From: Inia geoffrensis
Taxonomy: Eukaryota; Chordata; Mammalia; Artiodactyla; Iniidae
Direction: 5' to 3'
Assembly (NCBI GenBank): GCA_036417435.1
Contig: CM070899.1
Location: 4,283,001-4,347,000 of the forward strand
Length of the DNA: 64,000 nucleotides
Position 1 is the first letter of the stretch; every line of letters begins with the position of its first letter. The notes beneath the pieces are model-generated. The model did no database searches. It was not told the origin of the DNA and saw nothing but the letters and a program-made list of their open reading frames with translations. The position numbers and the translations under genes are program-made. This document shows positions 10,153 to 21,065 of this stretch, piece by piece.

Positions 10153-13100
10153 ATGGTCATAGGAACATACATATTGATAATTACCTTAAACGTGAATGGA
10201 TTAAATGCTCCAACCAAAAGACACAGGCTTGATGAATGGATACAAAAACAAGACCCATATATATGCTGTCTACAAGAGACCCACTTCAGACCTAGGGACA
10301 CATACAGACTGAAAGTGAGGGGATGGAAAAAGGTATTCCATGCCAATGGAACTCAAAAGAAAGCTGGAGTAGCTATACTCATATCAGATAAAATAGACTT
10401 GAAAATAAAGAATGTTACAAGAGACAAGGGAGGCCACTAAATAATGATCAAGGGATCAATCCAAGAAGAAGATATAACAATTATAAATATATATGCACCC
10501 AACATAGGAGGACCTAAAAACATAAGGCAACTGCTAACAGATATAAACGAGGGAATCGACAGTAACACGATAATAGTGGGGGACTTTAACACCTCACTTA
10601 CACCAACGGACAGATCATCCAAATAGAAAATTAGCAAGGAAACACAAACTTTAAATGACACAATAGACCAGATAGATTTAATTGACATTTATAGGACATT
10701 CCATCCAAAAACAGCAGGTTACACTTTCTTCTCAAGTGCATATGGAACATTCTCCAGGATAGATCACATCTTGGGCCACAAATCAAGCCTCAATAAATTT
10801 TAAAAAATTGAAATCATATCAAGCATCTTATCTGATCCCAACGCTATGGGATTAGAAATGAATTACAGGGGAAAAAACGTAAAAAACACAAACACATGGA
10901 GGCTAAACAATACGTTACTAAATAACCAAGAGATCACTGATGAAATCAAAGAGGAAATCAAAAAATACCTACAGACAAATGACAGTGAAAACATGATGAT
11001 CCAAAACCTATGGGATGCAACAAAAACAGTTCTAAGAGGGAAGTTTATAGCTATACAAGCCCACCTCAAGAAAGAAGAAAAATCTCAAGTAAACAATCTA
11101 ACCTTACACCTAAAGGAACTAGAGAAAGAAGAACAAACAAAACACAAAGTTAGCAGCAGGAAAGAAATCATAAAGATCAGAGCAGAAATAAATGAAATAG
11201 AAACAAAGAAAACAATAGCAAAGATCAATAAAACTAAAAGCTGGTTCATTGAGAAGATAAACAAAAGTGATAAACCATTAGCCAGATTCATCAAGAAAAA
11301 GAGAGAGAGGACTCAAATCAATAGAATTAGTAATGAAAAAGGAGAAGTTACAACAGACAACACAGAAATACAAAGCATCCTAAGAGACTACTACCAGCAA
11401 CTCTATGCCAGTAAAATGGACAACCTGGAAGAAATGGACAAATTCTTAGATAGGTATAACCTTCCAAGACTGAACCAGGAAGAAACAGAAAATATGAACA
11501 GACCAATCACAAGTAATGAAATTGAAACTGTGATTAAAAAACTTCCAACAAACAAAAGTCCAGGACCAGATGGCTTCACAGGTGAATTCTATCAAACATT
11601 TAGAGAAGAGCTAACACCCATCCTTCTCAAACTCTTCCAAAAAATTGCAGAGGAAGGAACACTCCCAAACTCATTCTATGAGGCCACCATCACCCTGATA
11701 CCAAAACCAGACAAAGATACTACAAAAAAAAAATTACAGACTAATATCACTGATGAATATAGTTGCAAAAATCCTCAACAAAATACTAGCAAACAGAATC
11801 CAACAACACATTAAAAGGATCATACACCATGATCAAGTGGGATTTATCCCAGGGATGCAAGGATTCTTCAATATACCCAAATCAATCAATGTGACACACC
11901 ATGCTAACAAATTGAAGAATAAAAACCATATGATCATCTCAATAGATGCAGAAAAAGCTTTTGACAAAATTCAACACTGATTTATGATAAAAACTCTCCA
12001 GATAATGGGTACAGAGGGAACCTACCTCAACATAATAAAGGCCATATACGACAAACCCACAGCAAACATCATTCTCAATGGTGGAAAACTGAAAGCATTT
12101 CCTCTAAGATCAGGAACAAGACAAGGATGTCCACTCTCACCACTATTATTCAACATAGTTTTGGAAGTCCTAGCCACAGCAATCAGAGAAGAAAAAGAAG
12201 TAAAAGGATTACAAATTGGAAAAGAAGAAGTAAAGATGTCACTGTTTACAGATGACATGATACTATACATAGAGAATCCTAAAACTGCCACCAGAAAACT
12301 ACTAGGGCTAATCAATGAATTTGGTAAAGTTGCAGGATACAAAATTAATGCACAGAAATCGCTTGCATTCCTATACACTAATGAAAAATCTGAAAGTGAA
12401 ATTATGGAAACAGTTCCATTTACTATTGCAACAAAAAGAATAAAATACCTAGGAATAAACCTACCTAGGGAAACAAAAGACCTGTATGCAGAAAACTATA
12501 AGACACTGATGAAAGACATTAAAGAAGATACCAACAGATGGAGAGATTTACCATTTTCTTGGATTGCAAGAATCAATATTGTGAAAATGACTCTACTACC
12601 CAAAGCAATCTACAGATTCAATGCAATCCCTAACAAATTACCAATGGCATTTTTTACAGAACTGGATCAAATCATCTTAAAATTCGTATGGAGATACAAA
12701 AGATCCCGAATAGCCAAAGCAGTCTTGATGGAAAAAAATGGAGCTGGAGGAATCAGACTCCCTGACTTCAGACTATACTACAAAGCTACAGTAATCAAGA
12801 TAATATGGTACTGACACAAAAACAGAAACATAGATCAATGGAACAAGATAGAAAGCCCAGAGGTAAACCCATGCACCTATGGTCAACTAATGTATGACAA
12901 AGGAGGCAAAGATATACAATGGAGAAAAGACAGTCTCTTCAACAAGTGGTTCTGGGAAAACTGGACAGCTACATGTAAAAGAATGAAATTAGAACACTTC
13001 CTAACACCATACACAAAAATAAACTCAAAATGGATTAGAGACCTAAGTGTAAGACCGGACACTATAAAACTCTTAGAGGAAAACATAGGAAGAACACTCT

Positions 13101-14032
13101 TTGACATAAATCACAGCAAGATCTTTTTTGATCCACCGCCTAGAGTAATGGAAATAAAAACAGAAATAAACAAATGGGACCTAATGAAACTTCAAAGCTT
13201 TTGCACAGCAAAGGAAACCATAAACAAGACGAAAAGACAACCCTCAGAATGGGAGAAAATATTCACAAAAGAATCAATGGACAAAGGATTAATCTCCAAA
13301 ATATATAAACAACTCATGCAGCTCAATATTAAAGAAACAAACAACCCAATCCAAAAATGGGCAGAAGACCTAAACAGACATTTCTCCAAAGAAGACACAA
13401 AGATGGCCAAGAAGCACATGAAGAGCTGCTCAACATCACTAATTAGAGAAATACAATTAGAGAAATACAAATCAAAACCACAATGAGGTATCACCTCACA
13501 CCAGTTAGAATGGGCATCGTCAGAAAATCTACAAACAACAAATGCTGGAGAGGGCGTGGAGAAAAGGGAACCCTCTTGCACTTTTGGTGGGAATGTAAAT
13601 GGATACAGCCACTATGGAGAACAGTATGGAGGGTCCTTAAAAAACTAAAAATAGAATTACCATATGACCCAGCAATCCCACTACTGGGCACATACCCAGA
13701 GAAAACCATAATTCAAAAAGACACATGCACCCCCAATGTTCATTGCAGCACTATTTACAATAGCCAGGTCATGGAAGCAACCTAAATGCCCATTGACAGA
13801 CGAATGGATAAAGAAGTTGTGGTACATATATACAATGGAATATTACTCAGCCATAAAGAGGAATGAAATTGGGTCACTTGTTGAGACATGGATGGATCTA
13901 GAGACTGTCATACAGAGTGAAGTGCGTCAGAAAGAGAAAAGCAACTATCATATATTAACGCATGTATGTGGAACCTTGAAAAATGGTACAGATGAACCAG
14001 TTTGCAGGGCAGAAGTTGAGACACAGATGTAG
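10153..14032 (+). pseudogene. L1 ORF2p pseudogene (endonuclease-reverse transcriptase)
   Basis: ORF2p nicks target DNA and reverse-transcribes L1 RNA. Endonuclease landmarks remain: NVNGLN, CLQETHF, INIYAPN, VGDFNT and FSRIDHILG. Reverse transcriptase landmarks remain: [14 protein letters not shown] (motif A), [10 protein letters not shown] (motif B) and motif C as FTDD instead of the usual FADD. The C-terminal knuckle reads [18 protein letters not shown], so its second Cys is Arg. Stops: TAA 10438, TAG 10624, TAA 10801, TGA 11978 and TGA 12812. Frameshifts: an A run of 11 at 11723-11733, a 14-bp tandem duplication at 13441-13468 and a five-C run at 13730-13734. The usual stop after the CGI/CGT tripeptide is lost by an indel, so the frame runs into the 3' UTR to 14032. 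Confidence 0.92.
13441..13468. repeat. 14-bp perfect tandem duplication inside ORF2
   Basis: AATTAGAGAAATAC occurs twice head to tail (13441-13454 and 13455-13468). Fourteen is not a multiple of three, so the duplication shifts the ORF2 frame. Confidence 0.95.
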
Positions 14033-14160
14033 AGAACAAACGTATGGACACCAAGGGGGGAAAGCCGTGGTGGGGTGGGGATGGTGGTGTGCTGAATTGG
14101 GCAATTGGGATTGACATGTATACACTGATGTGTATAAAATTGATGACTAATAAGAAAGAA

Positions 14161-14395
14161 AAGAATAACAGAAAGAAGTATAGCTGAAAACCCATTTAAG
14201 GAAATGAAATAGAATATAAAAATTAACCAATTAACCCAAAGTAGTCAGGGAAAACAAAGGAATAAATTAAGGAGGAGAAAATAGAAAACAAGTGTCAAGA
14301 CAGCTGACTTGAACCCGACCATATCAATCATTTTACTGACTGCAGATGGATTAAACCCTCCAATTCAGAGGCAAAGATTATCAGTTCAGCTGACA
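14161..14395 (+). mobile_element. HAL1 / L1M segment, right part
   Basis: Starts with the right target-site duplication and continues the interrupted old LINE: AATTAACCCAAAGTAGTCAG, then AACCCGACCATATCAATCAT and GATTAAACCCTCCAATTCAG. That order matches the ORF1-ORF2 junction region of M-type L1. Confidence 0.6.
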
Positions 14396-14719
14396 AAAGA
14401 AAGATGTAGGATTTCTGCTTTGGGGCATGGTGTAGTAATACCCTACTGAAAGACACACCTCGCCCCCCACACCCAAACACACATACACCCTACAGAAAAC
14501 AACTCCAAGACTTGGACATAACACAAGTCTGCTGGGACTAAGGAATGAGAACAAGCATAAATATTCTGAAGAAGTCCTCAAAAAATCATGAACATGTGTG
14601 TTACTGGGGAGGTTCTGTGTGGCGGTCGGCAGGGGGCATGTGGGAAATCCCTATACTTTCTGCTCAGTTTTGCTGTGAACCTAAATATGCCCTAAAAAAT
14701 AGAGCAAATAAAAAACCAT
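14396..14719 (+). mobile_element. L1-like 3' terminal fragment
   Basis: Its right part carries the conserved L1 terminus GTGGGAAATCCCTATACTTTC followed by TTTTGCTGTGAACCTAAATA and a short A-rich tail. The left part (14396-14600) is only loosely L1-like and may be 5' UTR. Confidence 0.5.
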
Positions 14720-15026
14720 AGGCACGTGTCAAAAAGACAGAGGAGCCCGCTTAAAGGAGCCTCTACTGGCCAAAGTTAGGACAACTGGAGCACAAAAGTA
14801 AATAACAATAGAAATGGGTTATAAACCATTAGATAGAATAAAAATACACAGAGCTAGTCAAAACATGAATAAGTAAATAAATAAACATGGGGAAGGGAAA
14901 GCTCTTCCCTCAGAAGAAAGCCAACTAATAAGTATAAAAGGAAAGATGAAATTAGAAAATCAACACATGCTAAAACAACTGAAGCTTAATGAGGAACAGG
15001 ACATTTACAGAGTTTCAAAGTATTTC

Positions 15027-15381
15027 TGTTATTGAGTGCATTGTGTCCCTCCAAAACCCATATGTTGAAGCCCTCACCCCCAGTACCTTAGAATGTGACT
15101 GCTTTAAAGGGGACCCTAAGATTCAGTGAGGTCATATGGGTGGGGCCCTAATCCCATAGGCCTGGTATCCTTACAAGAAGAGGAAGATTCACCAGTGATG
15201 TGTGCACAGAGGAAGGGCCCTTGAAGACACAGGAGGAGGTGGCCGCCTGCAACACAGCAAGAGGAGCCTCTAGAAAAACCAACCTGCCCACGCCTTGATC
15301 TTGACTTCTAGGCTCCACAACTACGAGAAAATACACTTTTGTTGTTTAAGCCACCCTGTTACGGCAGCCTGAGCTAACACA
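15027..15381 (+). mobile_element. MaLR-type solo LTR (MLT1/MST-like)
   Basis: About 355 bases beginning TGTTATTGAG and ending CTAACACA. It carries TTGTGTCCCTCCAAAACCC, GGTGGGGCCCTAATCCCAT, TATCCTTACAAGAAGAGG and the 3' hallmark TTGTTTAAGCCACCCTG. No internal retroviral sequence is attached, so it is a solo LTR. Confidence 0.75.
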
Positions 15382-15902
15382 GTCTCCCCACAGACTACTT
15401 ATAAATAAAATGGAAGATCATAACTTTACAGCAAGTGCCAACTTCACAGTGAGGTCAAAGTGAACATCACTAATATCAAACTAACAACTCTCACCTTCTG
15501 CTGTCATGCACTGAAGACACATCTCTTCAATAATATCCACCCAAAGTGTGTGATTAGAATCTACCCATAAAGAAATGTCAGGTGATCCCTAACCGAGAGA
15601 CATTCTACAAAATAAGTGACCTGCACTCTTTAAAGTACCAAGGACATGAATGATCAAAATAGGCTGAGAAACTAGTCCAGATGAAGGAAGACTAAAAAGA
15701 CACCATTGGAGCTCTCTCCACTATCCAGCACTGGATCCTGGGCTTGTCACAATGTAGCTGCAGTGGACATATTGTAACAATACTGAAATGTGAATATAGG
15801 TTGTGGATTGGATAATAGAATTGTATCGGTGTCAAAGATTTTTTATTTTTATTTTTTTAAATCCTCCACCGGGAGGCATTTTCCAGAGGATTTTTTTAAT
15901 GT

Positions 15903-16047
15903 TTATTTATTATTTATTTATTTTTTTTGGCCGTGCCAGTCTTAGTTGCAGCATGTGTGCAGGATCTAGTCCCTGACCAGGGATCGAACCCGGGCCCCCT
16001 GCACTGGGAGCATGGAGTCTTACCCACTGAACCACCAGGGAAGTCCC
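15903..16047 (-). mobile_element. tRNA-derived CHR-type SINE, antisense
   Basis: Read on the minus strand it begins GGGACTTCCCTGGTGGTTCAG and contains the B-box-like GGGTTCGATCCCTGG. It ends in GGCCAAAAAAAATAAATAAA. It is a short variant of about 145 bases. Confidence 0.88.
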
Positions 16048-16259
16048 AAAGTTTTTTTTTCAATATTTGTTTTGTGGATGTGGAAAATAATCCCTGGTCC
16101 TTGGGACACACGCACTGTGTAGTAAAGGGGACATGATATCCCCAACTTCCCTACAAATGGTTCAGGGAAAAATACACACACACCTATCTGTGTGTGTTTA
16201 CATGTTGATAATATTATATATGCTTCTATATCTTTATACATATGCATATAAACACACAT

Positions 16260-16285
16260 GAATGTGCACGTGTGTGTGCACATTC
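16260..16285. repeat. Perfect 10-bp inverted repeat in alternating purine-pyrimidine DNA
   Basis: GAATGTGCAC (16260-16269) and GTGCACATTC (16276-16285) flank a GTGTGT loop, in a CA/TG-rich stretch that starts at about 16172. The sequence could adopt cruciform or Z-form DNA. Confidence 0.8.
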
Positions 16286-16310
16286 CTAGAAACTTGAAAG
16301 GAAAAGGAGA

Positions 16311-16646
16311 GGGACTTCCCTGGTGGCGCAGTGGTTAAGAATCTGCCTGCCAATGCTAGGGGACATGGGTTCGAGCCCTGGTCCGGGAAGATCCCACATG
16401 CCGCGGAGCAACTAAGCTCGTGTGCCACAACTACTGAGCCTGCGCTCTAGAGCCTGCAAGCCACAACTACTGAAGCCTGCGCGCCTGCAGTCCGTGCTCC
16501 GCACCAAGAGAAGCCACCGCAATGAGAAACCTGCACACCACAATGAAGATTAGCCCCCGCTTGCTGCAACTAGAGAAAGCCCGCGCGCAGCAACGAAGAC
16601 CCAACGCAGCCAAAAATAAATAAGTAAATAAATTTATTTTAAAAAA
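16311..16646 (+). mobile_element. Long CHR-type SINE
   Basis: A full SINE of about 336 bases. It has a tRNA-like head (GGGACTTCCCTGGTGGCGCAG, B box GGTTCGAGCCC), a long body (GCCACAACTACTGAGCCTGC) and an A/T-rich tail (CCAAAAATAAATAAGTAAAT). It is flanked by a 14-bp duplication AAAGGAAAAGGAGA at 16297-16310 and 16645-16658. Confidence 0.95.
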
Positions 16647-16783
16647 AGGAAAAGGAGAAAGGTAAGAAAAACTGAGCGAGTGCAATAAAATGTAAACAGC
16701 TCATGAATTTGGGTGAAGGGTATAAAGGAGCCCCTGGTACTAGCCCCACAATTTTATATCAACCTTTAAAAGTTACCAAAAAA

Positions 16784-16984
16784 GGGCTTCCCTGGTGGCG
16801 CAGTGGTTGACAGTCCGCCTGCCCATGCAGGGGACAAGGGTTCGTGCCCCGGTCCGGGAAGATCCCACATGTCGCGGAGTGGCTGGGCCCGTGAGCCATG
16901 GCCGCTGAGCCTGTGCGTCCGGAGCTTGTGCTCCGCAACGGGAGATGCCAAAGAGCGAGAGGCACGCGTACAAAAAAAAAAAAA
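16784..16984 (+). mobile_element. Short CHR-2-type SINE
   Basis: About 200 bases, from GGGCTTCCCTGGTGGCGCAG through GGTTCGTGCCCCGGTCCGGG to a GCGTAC plus poly(A) end. The 16-bp duplication AAAAGTTACCAAAAAA is perfect on both sides (16768-16783, 16985-17000). Confidence 0.96.
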
Positions 16985-17030
16985 AAAAGTTACCAAAAAA
17001 GACAGTGTTTAAAAAAAAATGAAAAAGAAA

Positions 17031-17954
17031 GACACAAATGGGCAGGAAGTATTTGCAATACATATGTCTGGAAATAGAAATGTATCCAGAATATACTAAT
17101 AACTTCTACAATTCAATAGTAAAGAGAAAACTGTTTTAAATGAGCAAAAGATTCAAACAGACACTTCACAAAAGAAGGTATTCAAATGGCAATTAACACA
17201 TGAAAATGTACATTAGAGCTTTCATCAAGAAAATACAAACTGAAACCACAACAAGATACCCCTGTACACCCTGCAGAATGACAAACAGGAACAAGAATAA
17301 GGCTAATAGTAGCAACTGTTTGCAAGGACACAGGGTACCTGGAACTTTCCTTCATGTCTGTGGGAGAGTCAAATGGTAAACCCACTTTGGAAATGTGCTT
17401 GGTTGTTTCGTATAAAGTTAACCATACAGCTTCCCTATGACCTAGCAATTCCAGTTTGGTGTATTTACCCAAGAGAAGTAAAAACATGTATCCACAAAAG
17501 GATTAGGCAAATGTCCATAGCGGCATATTTGTTCATACTACTCCGAGGAAACAACCCAAATGCCCATCATCAGGATAACTGGATATACTGTATTCATACA
17601 AAGAAATACCATTAAGCAATAACAGGAAATATTACACACAACATGAATGAACCTCAAAACAGTTTGCCAAGTGAGAGAAGACAGAAGCAAACAGATGAAT
17701 GCGTGTAGTCCTGTGAAGCTCTAGAGGGGCTAAAACCAACCTATGGCGACAGGAAGCAGGGCAGTGATTGCCTGTGGAGAGGAGGAGTGTCTTGGCTGGA
17801 AAGGAAAGAGGGAACTTTCCAGGGTGACAGAAACGTTCTGTCTTGATTTGTGTGTTAGTTACATGGGTGTATGCGTTTTCCAAACTCGTCAAGCTGTTCA
17901 CTTGAGATCTTTTTTACTGCAAGTAAATTGTACTTCAATTCTAAAACCTTTTTT
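17031..17954 (+). mobile_element. L1M ORF2 C-terminus and 3' UTR
   Basis: Degraded ORF2 end, with protein-level similarity such as NPLWKCAWLFRIKLTIQLPY and then RGNNPNAHHQDNWIYC. M-type 3' UTR follows and ends near CAATTCTAAAACC and a T-rich stretch. Frames are broken throughout. This is the right edge of the first LINE-rich block. Confidence 0.65.
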
Positions 17955-18944
17955 TTTATTTTTTTTTAAAGGACTAGGGAATTCCACAGAAAACAATATA
18001 TTAATAAAATTAAATTAAGAGTCTGAGTCTTGCTGATTTGAGACAGCTCGTCTCTGTCAGGGACAGAAGACGGGGACCTTGGGGCATGAGCCACCCTCCC
18101 GTGTCCTCCCGGGCCCTGGAAACAGAGCTGGCCCACCCGCCGTGGGCGGGCAACCCAACCATTGGCTTGGCCACCCCCAGGCCTTTCTGCTACCCCCACC
18201 TCCCTTGCCCAGCCACTTCCCCAGCCAGGCCCAGGATAAAGACGCCCAGGAGTGCTTCTCCTCTGCCTTCAATTGTGCGAAGAGGCCATGACTTCTTCCT
18301 CTTCCCACTTTCCCATGGGATACAAGGAATACCCCATGACCCCAAGTTCTCTGGCCTCTTCATCTGCTCTCATGGGACGGAGGCTGTTCACCATGACCTC
18401 AGGTCAGACAGCACCCTCTCATGCAGAGCAAAGCAGGGTGGTTCCCATTATGTTCACCTCTGGGTTCATCCCAAGATGGTCTCTAGTCTTCCCTGGGACA
18501 CAGGATGGAGCAGCACGTGTCCTGGCACACGTGGCGATAGGAAATAGCCATTAGGATGTGAAGAGCCAACCCCGACCAAGGTAAACGTCAGCTCTGGGTT
18601 TGGGGGAACAAGGGTGACAGGAGGACCTGGAGGGGCTCACGGGTGCCACTGGAGGTGACTGGTGCCCCCCAACACCCAGCAAGGGCCCCCTGAGGGGTGG
18701 GGGGGCCCAGGGAGGCAGTTCCTGGGGTCAGAGGGCTGCTGAGATGTTTTTGGAGGTGCCTGAGTGAGGACGGCAGGATGGTGAGCTTGCCAGAAACAGG
18801 GTGAGTTGGAACTGGAGAGGAACTGGCCCCCTCAGGCCCGGGGAGAGGAGCTGGGGGAGAGGCCCCCCCCCCTTTGCCAGCTAGGCTGTCTCCGGGAGCA
18901 GAGGGAGGGCCGGTGGGTGAAGGCAGAGGTCAGGCCCTTTAACT
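17955..18944. other. GC-rich unique DNA with promoter-like motifs
   Basis: Composition turns abruptly GC-rich here. Around 18155-18300 there is a CCAAT-type ACCATTGGC, a TATA-like GGATAAAGAC about 75 bases downstream, and an ATG about 55 bases after that. No recognisable protein follows: the frame from 18288 starts MTSSSSHFPMGYKEYPM and matches no family I know. I treat it as non-coding. Confidence 0.3.
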
Positions 18945-19065
18945 GGGCGGGGACCTGCCTTGCTGCTGTGTGACCACAGTGAAGTCACTGCCCTTCTCTG
19001 GGCCTCAGATTCTCCATCTTTGAAATGAGGCAGATTAAGCAGGTGGTTTACAAGATCCCTTCCAG
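18945..19065 (+). mobile_element. MIR SINE remnant
   Basis: Contains CTGCTGTGTGACCACAGTGA, then GGGCCTCAGATTCTCCATC and TTTGAAATGAGGCAGATTAA. That is the order of the MIR core in sense orientation. Confidence 0.65.
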
Positions 19066-20878
19066 CTAAAAAAAAGGAAAAAAAAAAGCCTATGACTGCT
19101 CTGTGTGAAGTACCAGAGAGACATGTTTGGCCTCCTCCAAGGAAGAATATTCCAGCATTCATCAGCGTCTCTTCATGAGACGGGGGTGGGGCGACCTGGG
19201 CTCTGCTTACTGCTCACAGTAAGGCTGCTGGAAGCTGGAGAGGGTTCTAGTCCTGTGCCAGGCCCCCAGGCCTCCGTGTGCCCAGCTCACCTGTCCACCA
19301 AGTCTCCTGACAGAACCCTGAAAAGCGTCAGGAGGGGGTTGGTGGCCTCTCTAGGAATCCAGCCCTGGGAGGCGAGTATTTCACCTCCTGTGGGGAGTCT
19401 GCATGTGGAGCCTGCGAGTTCCACCACCAGGCCTAAGATTTCGCATCCTTCCCCCGTGGGGAGGCCTGGGCCAGTCTGAATCCTGCTTCCTGAGGCCCTG
19501 CTCTTGGGACGGCACCTTCACAGGTGACCACGGTGTCTCCCTGTGGAGGGGCTTTGGGTGCCCCCTGCCCCCAACCAAGACCCCCTGCCCTTCCTCTCCA
19601 ATAACAGGCCCTGGAAGGGGAGCCTTGAGTCCCAGGGTCACTTAAAGCCGAAAGGACGTGGCCCTGCTCGCTGGCCCTGGCACCAAGCTGTCGCAAATAG
19701 CTGTAACGCTGAGTGAGCTCTCAAACATGTGAGCGTGTGCCCAGGAGCTGGTGCTGAGAGGGCGGCACACGAGAGGGAGGAGAGCCCCATCCGTGTTCCA
19801 GGCATCTTTCACAAAGGAGGTTGTTTTCTTTGGGGCTGGCAAAGCCGTCAGATACATCCTCCATGGCAGGGCCATGGCCCAAGCAGAACGGATTTGCTGT
19901 TTCTTTGAAAGCCCACCTCCTGGCTGTCCGTCCTGCCAGCCGGCCATCCATCCCATGGCTGTGCAGCTTGGAGCGTGGAGCAAGGTCCCCAGGGCAGGGG
20001 CGCTGAGTGAGGGCCACACAGGTTTCAGTTCAGTGTCCACTGGTGGGTGGTTAATGCCCCAGGAAACAGGGAGCCAGGCAGAGGTGTACAGCGTGATGAG
20101 GGAGGATAGGGTGCAGCCAAGGAGGGCAAAGGGGAGGAAGGCAGAGACCCTGAGAGAGAGCAGGCCGGTCACTTGTCCCTCAGCCTCGAGGAGCCCAGGG
20201 CAGAGAGCCCAGGACCGTGTCCCCGCGGGCCCTGCCGGTACCTGGCCGGCATCCCCTTCACGCCCTGCAGCAGGGGTTATAGCTGCCCTGGGCTCGCTCC
20301 CTTCTCGTGACTCACTCTCCTCCCGCCCCCCAGCCTGAATCTGGACTCCCCTCCATCGGAATCCCTGGCCAAGGGCTCAGAGGAGGCGGCTTGGCCGCCG
20401 CAGAGTCCTCCCCGTGGTTTGAGATGGAAGACGCAAGCACAACGCTGCCGCGAGGGTGCCATCCTTCCCGGTCCCCGCTGCCCTGCTCACACAGCCTCTT
20501 GCCCACCCTGGGGTGGCAGCAGACCCTCTCCTCCTGGGGAGATAGGTGAGCCCTGGGGGCCCAGGTGTCGGGAGCAATCAGGGCCCCGGGTCTGCCCAGG
20601 CTTCTCTGTGCGCCCTGGGCACGGCCGTCCCTGCTCTGAGTGTTGGTCGCCTTTCCTGTCTACAGCTCTTCTACCTGATGGTGGCGTCCGAGCCCAGGGC
20701 TCAGGGGCCAGAGTCCTCCTGTCCACGGGGAGAGGCCAACTCAGGCCCCAGTGGATGGCGCTCGGGGAGGCAGAGAATGGGGTTGGGACAATGGCCAGGA
20801 GGCGGGGAGCGTCGCTGACACCGCGAACTTGTGTGTTTACAGTCAGGTCCCCTCAATTAAATACCCACATTCCCTCCT
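19066..20878. other. GC-rich unique DNA
   Basis: Several open frames above 100 codons occur on both strands. They overlap in shifted frames and show no domain, signal peptide or splice context, as expected for GC-rich DNA poor in stop codons. CpG is moderately dense at 20220-20480. I see no supported gene. Confidence 0.4.
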
Positions 20879-20879
20879 T

Positions 20880-20987
20880 GAAAAAGAAAGAAAGAGGGAG
20901 AGAGGGGGAGAAAGGGAGAGAAAGAGGAAGAGTGGGAAGGGGAAGAGGATAGGGGGAGAGGGAGGGAGGAAAGAAGGAATGAGGCCA
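20880..20987. repeat. Purine-only GA-rich tract
   Basis: About 105 bases made almost entirely of G and A (AAAGAAAGAAAGAGGGAGAG and similar). Such a tract can form triplex DNA and often behaves as a low-complexity microsatellite. Confidence 0.9.
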
Positions 20988-20994
20988 GGCAGCC

Positions 20995-21065
20995 AGGACT
21001 TCCTCTGGTGCAAGGGTTATGTCCACCTTACAGGTGAGAAACTTGAGGCTCAGGGAAGCAAGGAG
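20995..21065 (-). mobile_element. Short MIR remnant
   Basis: CCACCTTACAGGTGAGAAAC followed by TTGAGGCTCAGGGAAGCAAG resembles the antisense MIR core. Only the core survives. Confidence 0.4.

Larger units (their letters stand above)
9072..14160 (+). mobile_element. Nearly complete cetartiodactyl L1 retrotransposon
   Basis: A plus-strand L1 of about 5.1 kb. It has roughly 120 bases of 5' UTR, ORF1, a short inter-ORF spacer, ORF2 and a short 3' UTR ending at GATGACTAATAAGAAAGAA. Perfect 15-bp duplications flank it (9057-9071, 14161-14175), and HAL1/L1M sequence continues on both sides. Only the 5' UTR appears truncated, since the promoter part expected upstream is missing. Both ORFs carry stops and frameshifts, so the element is not autonomous today. 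It is the most complete mobile element in the window. Confidence 0.93.
14720..17030 (+). mobile_element. L1M 3' UTR carrying an LTR and three SINEs
   Basis: M-type L1 3' UTR pieces lie at 14720-15026, 15382-15902, 16048-16310, 16659-16783 and 16985-17030. Landmarks include CCAAAGTTAGGACAACTGGA, GAGACATTCTACAAAATAAG and the terminal TTTGGGTGAAGGGTATAAAG. The gaps are filled by a MaLR LTR (15027-15381) and SINEs at 15903, 16311 and 16784. No coding sequence is retained. Confidence 0.6.

Noticed and set aside
10846..12814. A functional L1 reverse transcriptase gene
   Set aside because: Long open stretches are present, but ORF2 as a whole carries five stops and at least three frameshifts, and ORF1 is also broken.
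16311..16400. tRNA gene
   Set aside because: The A- and B-box-like sequence belongs to the tRNA-derived head of a SINE; no cloverleaf is complete.
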